From Lactifluus volemus (Eukaryota > Basidiomycota > Agaricomycetes > Russulales > Russulaceae), in assembly GCA_022376515.1 (NCBI GenBank), contig WTXI01000013.1, forward strand, positions 620,001-684,000: 64,000 nucleotides of DNA, written 5' to 3'. Below the pieces are notes generated by a model that was given only the letters and a program-made list of their open reading frames with translations, did no database searches and had not been told where the DNA came from. This document shows, one piece after another, positions 1 to 11,955 of this stretch. The position numbers were made by a program, and so were the translations under genes. The number at the start of each line of letters is the position of its first letter. Position 1 is the stretch's first letter.

Positions 1-76
1 GAGACGTTCATGAGAAACTGAGCACCAAAGCGAGCGGATGACGGCATTCCAATTCCGGCATACAAGTGCTAGCAGG
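1..76 (-). pseudogene. F-box gene remnant
   Basis: This stretch matches, base for base apart from internal deletions, part of the F-box gene at 4814-6312, around 6091-6205. The shared pieces include gagacgttcatga, accaaagcg, gagcggatgacggc and catacaagtgc. Two blocks of about 12 and 28 bases present in the longer gene are missing here, so the reading frame cannot be maintained. It is a decayed partial copy, or the inner part of a larger decayed copy that runs off the window edge. Confidence 0.6.
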
Positions 77-1455
77 GCGCCATGTCCTCTGGCGCCGCCC
101 AAGCAGATGATAAACCTGGAGAGATAGTAATCCGAGGTTGCGACGTGGAACCTTAGGAGAGGCAGAGGCTTACCTGTGGTGAAGGGGTCCATGCCAGCGG
201 AGGGGCATGTTAAGGAGTTCGACCTCCGAGTCTGCACACAAGTTCCACCAGGTCTGGAGAAGTGACTTTTGCTTTATACGTCATTACAGTTGGCTATCGT
301 TCGCAGAGCTTCGAACCAGCTTACAGTCTCCACTGGTCCTTCCGCGGTCACTTTACCTGTCTCATCAATTTTCTTTCCACGCGCTTAATGACGACTACCA
401 CGGGCGACTCCGTCGATTCCAACTCGATACACTCGGACCAAAGATCGAGGTGCGAAATGAGGTCTAAATCAGCGCGGGTGGAGCTTTTATACATGGATCG
501 CATGACACTGGGCGCGTTTCTTCATCTTTCGATGAGCCGCTGTCATCTACTATGGCCACTGGGCTCAATGGGGACTCCGGCCTCGTTCAAGAACATGATT
601 CCGATCCAACGTGTTGCTGCTGGTCTCAGCGATGGCATGAGGCCTCGCGCGCGTGCGCCGCGAGATTGGCAAAGTTCGTAGTCCTCGGCTTCTTGCCCAT
701 CATGAGGTGGATGTTGGATTGCCGTTGGAATTTGAAGAGGAGGACGAAGACTTTGTTTTATCCTCCGGCGGCGATGGCGATGGCGGCACGCCACCTTCGC
801 GCGACTGCGGCGAGTCTATCTCTGGGTCGACACCATCGTCTGACCCTGTCTATGGCAGCGAAAGTAAGGACACCGACAGCACCACCTGGCCGGAATGGGG
901 TTCTGGGGATGATGGTACTGGACTTGAGCAGACCGCTAAAAAGACGCGCACAGGGTGGGCCGAGAAACTTGATCCCGTTAGAGTCGAAGGCGGCTAAAGA
1001 GCAACTCGAGACCTTTTGCACCGCAATTTTTCATCCCTTGCAGGGGTCAAGCTACTTTCGGCGATAGCCCTCACACCATATTCCATACCTCTATACGCTG
1101 ACTGGCTAGATGCATATTCTAGAGATAACAGTAGCGTGACAGCAATAGTTCTATGGCGCAGAACATGTAATAAAACTGGATATAGAAGAAAGATTATGGC
1201 CAGATGAGTGCATGGTATATCTACAGTGCACTTGGCTTTTACCCTGTCAACCCAGTGGGTGGAATATTGGAAGGTAGACGGAGCCATGGAGCCCAATAGC
1301 CGGTATAGGCCTGATAAATAGGCGACTTTGCCCGGAAACCTCTCTATCACGGGCAGTAGCCGATAGCGCGCCATCGCCATCGATGTACAGTTGGTCGGAC
1401 ACCGACTGAATCGCGTCTAAGGCACACGTTCAACTGGTGGCGTTGGCAATAGATC
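77..1455. other. No supported gene
   Basis: The region has open stretches on the plus strand at 552-1067 and 653-997. The second would encode an acidic, Gly/Ser-rich segment (EFEEEDEDFV and runs of GDGDGG) but opens with GTG. None has a recognisable domain or a clear splice structure. It may hold an exon of an unrecognised low-complexity protein or relic sequence. Confidence 0.3.
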
Positions 1456-2411
1456 ATGGCAGCTCAAAACTACGCGCACAATATCCGAAGCATCCGTGAT
1501 ATCCATCCTGAGCTGCCTGCTATGCTTGGGACCCTTGACCTGGACTCCGGAATCGATGCCGGCGCTCCCATTAATCAAACCTTGTTAACCCAAGCCCATG
1601 GTGTTGTAAGAGCGTTGAAGGGAATACAGGGTAAGATGTCATAAATTTCTATACTTCTCTTGCTCACTAGCTCATAGAGTTTCGGATTCTTCGGAAATGG
1701 CCCAATGCAGTTCTTCAGACTGCAGAGCTGCGTGCACATACCATTGAAGAATCTCGTGAGTATTCTTGTCACCTCAAAGTTTCCATTTTGTAGATGATCT
1801 CCCTAGTAGATGCTTCAGCTACATTTGCACCAGTCAACCTTGGTCATCTCCTTCAGGGCCTTCAGGAGATCAATAACCACCTGGATAACCTTAACCTTAA
1901 CCTAAATCAGATGAATCACTACCTGGGTCAGAGACTCAGAGGTTGCCAATGGATATGGCTTCTGGCTTGCTGATTTCTTAGTGGAAGATAGTCTCTCTGA
2001 TGTGTGTTGCAAGCAATGATTTGGTTGTTGTCAATAGTTGCTGTCTATTGACAACAACCAAATCATTGCTCACAACATGAATCAGAGAGATTATCTTCCA
2101 CTTAAGAAATCAGTGAGCCTATTCCATTCCACCATGTCAATTTGGGTACTAATATTCTGTGATTAGGTTGCTGGTGTCTAGAACTAGCACTAGCATTGAG
2201 GCCTCCTGGCTTTCACAATGAACTTGTTGCTTTGGACCCAATTCCCCAGATTGGGGAAGTTCCTGATGACTTTGACTTTGACCTTTCAAGTTACACTCAT
2301 ACAGACATTCTTAACCTTATCATTTTTTATAACCAGAGTTTTGAAGTAGTACAAACTGATAATCTTCTTAGAAGAACAGAAAAATTCTTTCATAGCTCAG
2401 ATCTGATGTGA
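1456..2411 (+). CDS. Small coiled-coil protein, unknown function (4 exons)
   Basis: Exons 1456-1630, 1678-1755, 1807-1941 and 2167-2411 join in consistent phase to about 210 residues. The first ATG (MAAQNYAHNI) is used. Exon 3 encodes a leucine/asparagine-rich heptad stretch (LLQGLQEINNHLDNLNLN) that should form a coiled coil. The last exon encodes a neutral to acidic tail with PIPQIGEVPDDFDFD. The architecture (short ORF, coiled coil, then a Pro/Asp segment after an intron) resembles the small genes at 46461-46984 and 42608-43108, which I infer to be distant relatives. The last intron contains a large foldback element and has a weak donor (gttgcc). If it is not spliced, the protein ends at 1973. 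Function is unknown and no catalytic motif is visible. Confidence 0.5.
1971..2112. repeat. Foldback inverted repeat of 142 bases
   Basis: Arms at 1971-2037 and 2045-2112 are near-perfect reverse complements around a 7-base loop. Paired blocks include gatttcttagtggaaga with tcttccacttaagaaatc, and gatttggttgttgtcaatag with ctattgacaacaaccaaatc. It lies within the predicted last intron of the small gene at 1456. It could be a MITE-like foldback element or a hairpin RNA source. Confidence 0.8.
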
Positions 2412-4813
2412 ATACTACACTCGCGTTTCGGCATCTTCTCACGGTTCCTGTAATTTCATGTTTTCCGAGGGCTTTTAGCCTCCGTTCGGGCCTTCATCCT
2501 CGCCTCGCTTAGCATGTCACTTACCCATGCACCAGTCTGACAACCAACGTTGGCCCCTGCGATCACTGAGGGAACCCGTGCAGGACGTGGTGGAGGATAC
2601 GGGCTCGGCGGTGGTCTGGTGATTCTTGCAGGGCACGCGGAGACCTACAACCCATATCATGTGCAGTGTGAGGCTCTGGAATTTATAGTAAATGGCTGTA
2701 GCAGGGGTAATCAGTAGAAGTGTCGGGCTGACGCATCAAAGTCGTGGGTCACAAGCATCAGGGCCAGAAGTTTAAGGCACGAATGCGGGTGATGGTTGAA
2801 TTTGCACATCAATTGGAGGTTGGGGAGGACGAAGAAGTTCTGCCATCATATCATTCAAGGATGTTCGTGGCCTTAATGGCGTCGGCGTCTCTCGCCTCAG
2901 CCTGCGTCTGATCATGGTCGAGGTGTCAGAGCCAGAATCGAATAGTGACTCTTCAGGCGTCGGAGGTCTTGCAGGTGTCGGCGCTTCTGCCAACCCGATG
3001 ATGGAGGGGAACGTGATATAGGTGTCAAGGGGGGATCACGCTCGTCGCGTATAACATACCAAATGTTATAATTAAACACACTCCGGTGATATTGGCGCCG
3101 CACCATCTATATCGTCATGAAATCGTCTCTTGGAGGCTCTCATCAAAGCGTACTCAGCCAGCTTGGTTCTTGAGAAGTGTATGCAGAAGCTCTGGGCCAC
3201 AGAAAAGATGTATCAAACGAACTATCTGTTTCCGGGCCCACAAGGACTCTCGAATTGAAGGACTGGTGGGAACGTGGGGAAGCCTTATGTCGCTGATTGA
3301 TGAAGTCGTGAGCAGTGTCTAAGGACTGCGAATCGGCGAAGGACAAGGTAAATATGCGGAACGGGAGTCTTGAAGCAGGCATGGGGCGGCGTTACCGCTG
3401 CAGACGCTCAGACGACTCGATGGGAGAGGAGAAGGGCTTATACAGCCTCTGACCGGGGAGATTAAAATCCCGAATGTGCGAGTAAGATAAGGATAGGTCA
3501 AAGGAAGGCTAGCGAGATGAGTGATTAACCGGGACATACTCAAATTTGCCTAAGTCATTCGAAAGAACCAATCACAGCATGTCTATCCTTGTTTGCATGA
3601 TGTTGGCTTTGTACGGACGTGGCGCTGTGTGACGCAACTTCTTGGCACTCTCTTTGACGTATACAAGCACAGTGGCCACGTCTCACCCACAATGCCGCCA
3701 CGTTGACAGCTGCCACGGCCGCTGAGGGCATCCCCACTCGTGCAGCAGTCTAGTTGCCATTGGTAAGGCAGTGGTGCGTTCTGAGCCTCCCATCTCAGGC
3801 TGGGCACTGAAGGAACTAGCATAAGAGGAATGCTTAGCACTGGCTTCAAGTTCTCTGGAAGTGAGCGCGCTACTATGACACTGTCCTCCAGCCTTTATTG
3901 ATCTCCCAACAGCCAACGCAGTGAGGTACTATGCACAGCGAAGCGTGAAAGGTTCATGCTCAGGCTGACCGCGTTCAGCCTGAGCATGCCTCGTCGTTCG
4001 CCCACAGGTTAACTGAGTATTCTTCGGCAGACAGTCATCGTTCTCTCTAGGGAAGTGATCACGACGAGACGTCGGTCGCGCAAATCGTCTGCCGGATTTG
4101 ACACGACAAAATTGTCATCAGCGCAGCAGGGACTCTCGGCATAATCACAGAAGTGGGCATTCGTCTCGCACCTGTGATAACTACCACAATCACCACAGCA
4201 CGATTCCCCTACATGCACAAGGCCAGTGAGGCCGTCATCGAGATCCTGAACACAGGGATCGGCATCCGTGCGTCGTCATACCTCTCCATCCATACCTTTC
4301 TCTCCTCAACCTCAACAGTGACTGCGGGCAATCCCGTTCGCCAGTACGACATTGCGACCACCGCTTCTTCATATGGTAATGGAGGTAATACAGGATATTC
4401 AATTGTGCACACGCTTGCAAATTGGCAATGTTGGTGTGTGGGCGTGCGCTCCGGTGCAAGGAGTCGTACGCTTTGTGAACAGCGCGAGTATATGCCAGCG
4501 TTTGCTTATCACGTGGACCTGCTGAGGGTCATCCTGCGTTCATCTCCCAAGATTGTTTGTAGGGGGGACAGTGGGAGCGAGGGGATGATGGCCAACATGA
4601 GCCTGATTACAACTGGTAATGACAGTAGCAATCATAGAATTACTTGTCGTACACGTGGGAACATGAGATTGGATGGGATTCAAAATGAGTCCGTGATGAT
4701 TCTGCTGCCCGTTCGTTCCCTTTCTTTCCTTTAACGTCTGAGGCATAGGACTGTAAGACTGCTAGGATCTGGATACCTTGCAAGAAAAAAGCTACCATCA
4801 AAATTCTTCTACA
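2412..4813. other. No confidently supported gene
   Basis: A minus-strand open stretch at 2772-2993 encodes a Pro/Thr-rich segment (PTPARPPTPEESLFDSGSD) that looks like disordered protein but lacks an ATG and visible partner exons. Open stretches at 4153-4734 (plus) and 4009-4218 and 4209-4412 (minus) overlap one another and show no known domain. A decayed or unrecognised gene is possible. Confidence 0.3.
3955..3988. repeat. Perfect 14-base hairpin
   Basis: The sequence catgctcaggctga is followed after six bases (ccgcgt) by its exact reverse complement. The stem is GC-rich and stable. No T-run follows, so it does not look like a Pol III or bacterial-style terminator. The function is unknown. 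Confidence 0.8.
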
Positions 4814-6312
4814 TCAAGCTGGGGGCAGCCTGTGTTGGTTCCAAATATCCGGCAATAGGCGATAGATCTCGATGACGGGACCCCCCAAGTGGCGTATTTT
4901 GACAAACAAATCCGATAAGGTCTGCGCAGCAGCAATGCTAGCATCGTCCTCAAGCACTTCGATGAATATCCAGGCCAAGATGGGCATTTCCTCGACCAAT
5001 TTTTTGGCACCGGATCTTATGGCTTCCGTCACTTCTGAAACGAGTGCACTTGATATCCAGAGTGTCTTCATACCGTGGAAATGCGTAATCATTTCTCTCC
5101 ACAGCTCGTGGTCAACCTGCCCGTGCCATTCGACTGGCAACTGATTTTCGTGGTATTTGATGAACAGATCCTCCATGTTCGCAAAGTTTGGTCGAAGTGC
5201 GCTACAAATCTGGGCTACTGACGCAACCTGATAGTCAAAATGATGGCAAGGAAGCAAGATGACCAGCTTTTCTTTTGCGGAGGATGGAAAGGCGAGGCCG
5301 GCAGAGATCTTGGCGACGTTTGGGTGGAAGTGGATCTGGATTCCGTCGAACCCAAATCGTTTTGTCCTTCTGAGGTATGCGGAAACGCGTGGAAGCGCGT
5401 ATGTGAGCTGGTGGAAGAGAATGAAATGGATCTCGTGGACCCGCGGGGTGTCTAATCGGGTAACGAGGGCTTCTAGGTATGCGCAGACACCGCGAAAGCA
5501 GAACCATCTGAGATTGGAAAGCACCACGCGATTGGACTGAACAATGGCAGCTTTCCTCTTGCCCTTTCTACCCCTACCATGCTCGGACAAGAACCCAATG
5601 TTGAGATATTGTATCTGGGGCATATTGCCGAGGTGCCCAAGCAGCACTTCTGGAGGAAGGTGCGACGAGTCCGGGATGCCGTCGAGGACGAAAGTGGTGA
5701 GATGGCCGGAAAAAGCAGGAGTGATGGTAGAGATGAGGGGAACAACCCGATCATCGACAACTCGCGCAGACGCGGTGAGTTGCCCGCGAGGAACGTACTA
5801 GGGAGCACGAGGCCTGATGTCCGCTTACCGGTGTCGAAGTTGATGCATTCTATGCCCGTACAGCTGATCGGCGGGTCCAACGATGCCGCGGCAATCGAAC
5901 GCCAGGTAGAGAGCGGCGCGCATATTCGAAGGCAGTGAACGCGCTCCAAGTGCTGAAGTAGAATCAGGATGTTATCCTCATCCTCCCCTGAGCGCGGTGA
6001 GGACTGATTAAGGTCGTAGTGGAGATGTATCGATGAGAGCCGCCAACGCCTGAGAAGGGTTGCGACGGAATCCCCAGGTCGGTGTGAGACGTTCATGAGG
6101 AACTGAGCGGAGCTGTCGCTACCAAAGCGGAGCTCGCCAAGGAAATGATTCGGCGAGGAGCGGATGACGGCGTTCCATTTCTGACATACAAGTGCCAATG
6201 TCAGCCACCAAAATTTGTGTCCACCTGGCTCGGAGAAGACGTCTTCGCCGTAAAACGTAAAGACATCGAAAAGGATGTTATCAGGGAGCCGATATATGGC
6301 AGCGGTTGACAT
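4814..6312 (-). pseudogene. F-box protein gene with one frameshift
   Basis: The ATG at 6312 opens an F-box (YRLPDNILFDVFTFYGEDVF, then WLTLALVCQKWNAVIRSSP). F-box proteins bind Skp1 and bring substrates to SCF ubiquitin ligases. The tail resembles the leucine-rich region of the expanded Agaricomycete F-box family. The first frame runs from 6312 to about 5715, then coding continues one base out of phase to the TGA at 4814 (VLLGHLGNMPQIQYLNIG onward). The switch lies at a run of five A (plus strand 5710-5714); one extra base would restore a single-exon protein of about 500 residues, like the intact F-box gene at 51764-53218. Either this is a young pseudogene or the run length is miscalled. A partial copy lies at 1-76. 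Confidence 0.75.
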
Positions 6313-7616
6313 TCGAAACCTGCCAGTGGTGCGAACACCTAAGGGGGTGGAGTTTCAACTCTGTCTCAGACTGAGGCTGAGGATACTACGCACGTCGCAC
6401 AGATCTACTTTGACTCGGACTTGGGATCGAGGATCTTCGGCTCCTTTTATGTTTAGAATATGCACTGTACATTGAATCCAGGTCACCATCGGACTTATAA
6501 CCACCATCGGATCTACCACGACTGGCACCGTCGGACGTATAACCACCTTCAGAAGCAGGCATAACCAAAAGAGATCGGAGTTAAGGTGGTAGGTTGGTTG
6601 TTGTTGTAAACCAACTGTAGGGGGCACTTGCAAACGCCTCATGCTCACTGCGTGTTGCGTGTTTTCTCGAAACGTGTCGTGGATCGAGTTAGTATTGCCA
6701 AGGTTCGGCCCGCACTGGCAGTGCCAACCGATCTACCGAACCGAACTGAGTCACCGAGGTTGCCCTACTGTGGTCTCCGTCCTCCATGTCACTCAAAGCA
6801 CTGCAAGCTACTCGAGTCTCAAGCTAATCATGACTCTCTCATAATCCGTGGCGATTAGGGGACACCTGCTATGGGTTATAAGGGATTATAGGGTATCAGA
6901 GCAGTCAATAAGTGACTTTTCTGACTTTGGTAGCTATGGGTTATGAGTGTACAATATGTCTGTCTGGAATGTCAAGACAATGGAGAGTTCACTGGTCTCA
7001 ACATCCCTTGTGCGCTCTTCACAGCCCCAGAGTTAGGAAAGATGCACTAGTCGTTTTCTTCATCTGACACTCCGATATCATGCCAGTCCATAAGCAAATA
7101 CTCAAACAAGAGGATATTTAGTATCCAAGAGACACTATTGTGAATTTTAGCATGGGGATTAACACCCTTACGACTGTCTATTCCGGTCCCCCGCATACCA
7201 GTGACGAAACTGATATACATCCGAGTCTATCATGCCCAATAATCTTAACAGCATATCATTGTGACCTTCGTACATTATGTGCATCATGGACATGCTAGAT
7301 ACGCGAGAGAATGAGCACGTAGGCTCGTGTAGATGGCGAAAAGACAGCAGATAGTGACACGGGTGAGCTGAATGTGGGGTGTATGTATCGCAAGTAATGG
7401 AGGATGACGGAGGTGGTGTGAAAGATAGGTATCGCAAGATGAGAGTGGTAGGCGACAAATCAAAAACAGCATAAAAAAACAGGGATTAAAATATTGGCAA
7501 AGGGAAAATGATGAGAGCTTTGCGTAATGTGATACCGTTTTTCATGCCATGGCAACGATAGCATTCGGGGTACCAGAACGTCTGTTTGGTGTGCTATGTC
7601 TTTTTTGACCCTATCG
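6313..7616. other. No supported gene
   Basis: The minus-strand stretch 6386-6568 reads a repetitive Ser/Asp/Gly segment (GGYTSDGAS, then SDGGYKSDGD) followed by a basic Ser/Arg tail. It may be a terminal exon of an unrecognised gene, but I see no upstream exon. The rest shows nothing I can identify. Confidence 0.3.
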
Positions 7617-8654
7617 TCACCTCTTTCCTTCTGCTTTACTGATTCGCTCAAACTCCTGTGCCAGTGACGCGCGCGGTGGAACAGCAAGAGTATCACCGTC
7701 TTCGCCATCTTCCTCCCATCCAGGAGATGGCGAACGCCTTGGTGCCGTCGAGGCCTGATTCTTGGCTTTGGCCTTGCGCGGAGATCCAAAAAGGCGGCGT
7801 GGGGTACAATCTTCCGACGGGGAAAAGTCCGGGTGCTCCGGTTGGAGCATCGAGCGGGGATTTTTCGACACCCCAAAGTGTGGATTTTGAAAGGCAAGGC
7901 GCTTGCCACGACTAAGAGGTTGAATTAGTGTCCAAGTATATCAGTACGAGAGGAAGTTGACGAACAAGACATAATGGATAGTTTCTTTATCATGGACAGG
8001 GGTATGCGGCCCAACTGGAGAACTTGGCAAGGATCCAGGCGAGTCGGAATGATCGACCAAGAATGGATTATTGGGTGAGTCGCGCACAGGCATAGGTTTG
8101 GCAGGTCGCTTGCGTGGCGGCGTAACCGGCGGACGAGGCCGCGTTGGTGGGGGAGAAAGGAGTGACCATGTCGCAGGTGCCGATGAAGCAGGTACTGCGC
8201 GTGATTGCGACAGTCTCCGCGCCGAGGTAGGTGGTCTTCGACGCGAGGATGACGGCGGCTTGCCCTTGGATGCAGAACGCGGAGGGCGCGATGACTTGGG
8301 CTCAGGCTTGGGGACCTGTGGGCCTATAGGCGCACCTGAGAGCCAAAAAGTATCTTCACGGTCCTCGGCATTAAGTTCAGCGACGACAGCATCGATCCTA
8401 CGTCGCTTGTGGGAAACCACGCCGAGTTCCTCAGGAACGTGATTTTGCGATGGCGACGCGTGGGGTGATACAACTGGGAGAGCGTCATCCGCTTCATCAT
8501 CTGAGGAGTGATAGGCAGAACCACGGGAACGCGACCGTTTTCTGACGGTACGAGGAGGGGTGGGAAGAGACGCCACAGAAGCGCTCCGTTTAAGTGATTT
8601 GCTGGGTGGTTTGACACGTAGAGGAAGGGAATCTAGCTCTGCGGTGTCTGTCAT
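7617..8654 (-). CDS. Conserved-looking Ser/Pro-rich basic protein, unknown
   Basis: Two exons, 7966-8654 and 7617-7911, join in phase to 327 residues. The ATG at 8654 (MTDTAELDSL) is chosen over the open frame upstream because that segment reads like untranslated sequence. The protein is rich in Ser, Pro, Arg and Lys, with SP/TP motifs and basic runs (KRSRSRG, SHKRRRIDAV) that look like nuclear localisation signals, so a phosphorylated, mostly disordered nuclear protein is likely. The splice creates a motif HYVFRGKRLAFQNPHFG, which is the most ordered-looking part; I have the impression that similar YVFRG motifs occur in other basidiomycete proteins but cannot verify it. I do not recognise the family. 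Confidence 0.7.
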
Positions 8655-9980
8655 GAGAAGAAATGGAGGCAATGAAAATGAAGGTAAGAGAAAAGAAGAG
8701 GCTGAATCGATTGGATGAAATGAACAACTGAGACCAACCAACCAACCAACCGACGACGACAAAAGACACAAAGACAAACCAAACTTATTGCGTAAGCACA
8801 TCGTCACCTGATCGATTCCCGGCCACTGATTTCAGTGAGTGACGTCCTCGCCAGCCAGCCTCAAATACTGTAATGCCAGTCACTAGTAAGTGAAATTTCA
8901 TTCTAAGAAAACTTTGGCGTCCCTTTGGCGCATCGGAACATCTAATTAGAGACAAAAAAAAGGTTTATATTTTAGATCCCGTTGCGGTGCTTATGCATTT
9001 AGTGTGAGAACGATTCGAGGACCAGACGTCTCAACCTTGTAACTTAGTGGCGACACCATGCAATCAGGCTGCCCTAGCCTAAGCTCCACGTAATCTTTGG
9101 ACGAACCTCTCCGAACCTCTCCTTCGGGCTAGCACCGCCAACCTCGATAGCTATCACCTACATGAGGCGAAACAGTTGGACAGAACCAGTTTTTTGCGTT
9201 CTTGCTCGGAGCTTCCTAGCGACTGCTATCACGGTGGCATTAGACGCAAAACCATCAGCATCTGTTGCGGCATAATGACCGCCACCTTCTGCCCGAGGTA
9301 CATGACATAGTCGACTATACAGTACTTTCAATTTCTACGTGTTACGAATCGCTTACAACACACGGACGTATGATAAAAGCGCTTATATTTCAGCACCTCG
9401 GTCCCAGACACATCTGGGACCTTGGACATCCCCGACTAGGCCCTGGTGAGGCCGACGACCCTGGTTTTGATTCCATTACATCCCTAGTTCCGGTATCTTT
9501 AGACCCACCTGAATCGTGTTGTCGCCCGCAAGATTTAACGTCACTAATACATATATAAGGTTCACAAGTTAGTTCGATAACCAATCCGCTGGTACAACGA
9601 GATCATCACGGCATCGCTCTGCGCCAATCAGTGTTACGATGTGTTAGCCCTCACTTCTGACAGTAGTGCGATATGAACACCCAATGCCCGAGTATGACTC
9701 TCATCAATTTTTCATAGTGCGGCGTGTACCGGGTTAATACTCACTGCAGAGTTACAGCTGTCAAGTACAACAAGCCGACTAACGAACTCAGAATCATACA
9801 CGTGAGAAGCATCGCTTAAAACGACGCATTAGATCCCCATCAATCTTGCTATCAAATAAGCGAGTTCAGAACCAGCTTTCCAGAATTCTTGGTCCTAGGA
9901 CGGATGATACAAGGAAATGATACAGGGTAGCTATAGCAATCGCTAATCAATTTCGACCTTTTCAGAGTAAATAAGAGTAC
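8655..9980. other. No supported gene
   Basis: This holds the upstream region of the gene ending at 8654 and the downstream region of the P450. The open stretch at 9265-9558 has no recognisable content. No RNA gene or repeat was noticed. Confidence 0.4.
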
Positions 9981-11955
9981 TCACGATATCAACCCGGCAT
10001 CGTATTTCTCCTCGGGTAAAATAGGTTTCCCCTGCTCATCTAGCTTCGGAGATATCTCGAACGCAGCAAGCACGGACGCAATGCCGATCCACAGCGACGA
10101 CCGGGCCATGAAACGTCCGGGGCAGGTACGACGACCGAAGCCGAATGCAGCATCTGGAAATCTCATAGCGGGATCGAGAAATCGTTCGGGTTTAAACTTG
10201 TCAGGTTCAGGGAAGACGGCGTCGTCATGAAGCATCGCCCTGCAGGAGCTGAGGAACAGACAAGAAGGTGAAATGCTGAAGGCGTACCACGCGTTGGCGA
10301 AAACTGTGGATCCGGCCGGTAAGAAGGATCCCTCGTAGACATCATCAGAAGTAAGTCGGTGGGGAATGCCTAGATGGTGGTATGAGGTCAGCCTCCATAT
10401 CAGCTGTGACAGATCAAGCTCACCGAGAGGCGCAACTGGATGCCATCTCTGGACTTCCGTGCACAATGCAGAAACATAAGGTAACGAGGCCTCATCCCCA
10501 AAGTCGGGTAGTCTGTCTGTTCCCAAGACCGCGTCGATCTCTTCGTGTGCCTTCTGCTGTGCCTCGGGGTAAAGGACCATAGCAAGAACAAATGACTGGA
10601 GTACAGATGCAACCTAAAACTCATAGCGAGATTAATTTCAAGTCATTCTGATGGCCTCTACTGGCTCACCGTGTCCGTTCCCGCTAGTGATGGAAGTTTC
10701 AGCTACGTCAGGTCAATATAAAAAGATGGGGACTCACCAAGACACATGTCAGCGGTCACGGCCTTTGCGTCAAATTCACCCTTTGGATCATAACCTTGAA
10801 GTTTGGAGATCATCGATGCCGCCACACTAGGTGTGGCATTACCCTCATTCTATCACTTCGTCAATGAAGTTCATATAACGAAAGATTTAGTCCAATCCGG
10901 ATTACCATGGCTTTCTTGGCGGCAGAAAACGGCACCTCTACGATCGCGTTCATGCTACGAGCCCATGACTCAGCTTCACGCTTAAAGCCTGCACCGGGAA
11001 ACCATGATGGAAAGTGAACGACTGCATCACTCACAGGTAAGCGTGAACTGGAGAGTTAAAATGAGGACATACGAGCAGGGATCAAGTTGATCAAGCGACC
11101 CTTTTCAGTTGCCTCTGTGACAACATCCAATGCCTGCTTTGCGAGTTCGATGTAAGGATCGTCGCGCTCTTTAATATGTATTCCATATGCGACAGATAAT
11201 ATCGTTCTTCCTGTCATACTTTGGAAGTAAATGTTAGAACTGACCAGAAGTACGGAAGGAAGTTTCTACTCACTGACGCAAGTGTTCATAGAAATCATCC
11301 GGAGTCTCAACTAAGTTCTTGAGGAGCAATCGCGCAGCCTTCAATTCGAGTGGACGGTACTCATCCGCTGCAGCCGGATGCAGATTCTCATGGAATGACT
11401 TGCGCCATGATCGCCATCTCGTCCCGTAGGGCTCCAAAGCAATGCTCCAATCAATCGAAATGCTACAGCAATCTGTCAGTAAAGTCAAGTGAAAACGTGA
11501 TGTCGATGTACAGAGAAGTAAATGCTTTCATCACCGGTCTAGGAACGATTGGGTGAGTCAAGTATATAGTAGCATGTCCATCTTCAATCACCTGTCTGAA
11601 TACAGAGACGAACGCCGTTCAAGGAGTTCGTTTGCAGCCTTCACGGAATTAAGAATCACAATGTGTGATCCAAGCACGTCAACGTGTAATACATCCGTGC
11701 CTGAAAACAATACAAACGAATGAGCAAGTTACAGGTCAGTTCTAGTCTCATTACGCGCGCACCATATAGTTGTCCCCACCGCTTATACGTAATCCATTCA
11801 GAGCCATTGGGCATGTCGAGAAGGTTGCCAATGACGGGAAGACGTTTAGGACCTGGTGGGTATGGGAGGTTTTGTCGCTTCCCGCGCGCATAGATGGTGA
11901 AGTACACCAAGAAAAGAACGACGACGAACAGATCAACAAGAGTGAAGTCTGGCAT
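9981..11955 (-). CDS. Cytochrome P450 monooxygenase (11 exons)
   Basis: Exons 11763-11955, 11592-11700, 11497-11538, 11274-11462, 11073-11218, 10906-11021, 10738-10849, 10670-10683, 10424-10613, 10288-10369 and 9981-10239 join in phase to 483 residues. An N-terminal membrane anchor (LVDLFVVVLFLVYFTIYA) precedes the hinge PYPPGPKRLPVIGN. Other landmarks are the C-helix WRSWRK, I-helix AGTDT, K-helix EVQR within EVQRWHPVAPLG, PERF and the haem-binding FGFGRRTCPGR. This is a microsomal P450 of the large Agaricomycete group often annotated O-methylsterigmatocystin oxidoreductase-like; the substrate cannot be inferred. Odd points: AGTDT is encoded by a 14-base microexon, and one intron is only 34 bases. 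The protein stops (GLIS) by reading into a perfect donor site (gtgagt), so the usual last exon (about 20 residues) seems lost. No biosynthetic partner genes are adjacent. Confidence 0.88.

Noticed and set aside
262..681. Overlapping open frames near the window start
   Set aside because: There are no domains and mutually exclusive frames; probably chance in relic sequence.
4153..4734. 193-codon open frame on the plus strand
   Set aside because: It opens with GTG, has no domain, overlaps equally plausible minus-strand frames and shows no splice context.
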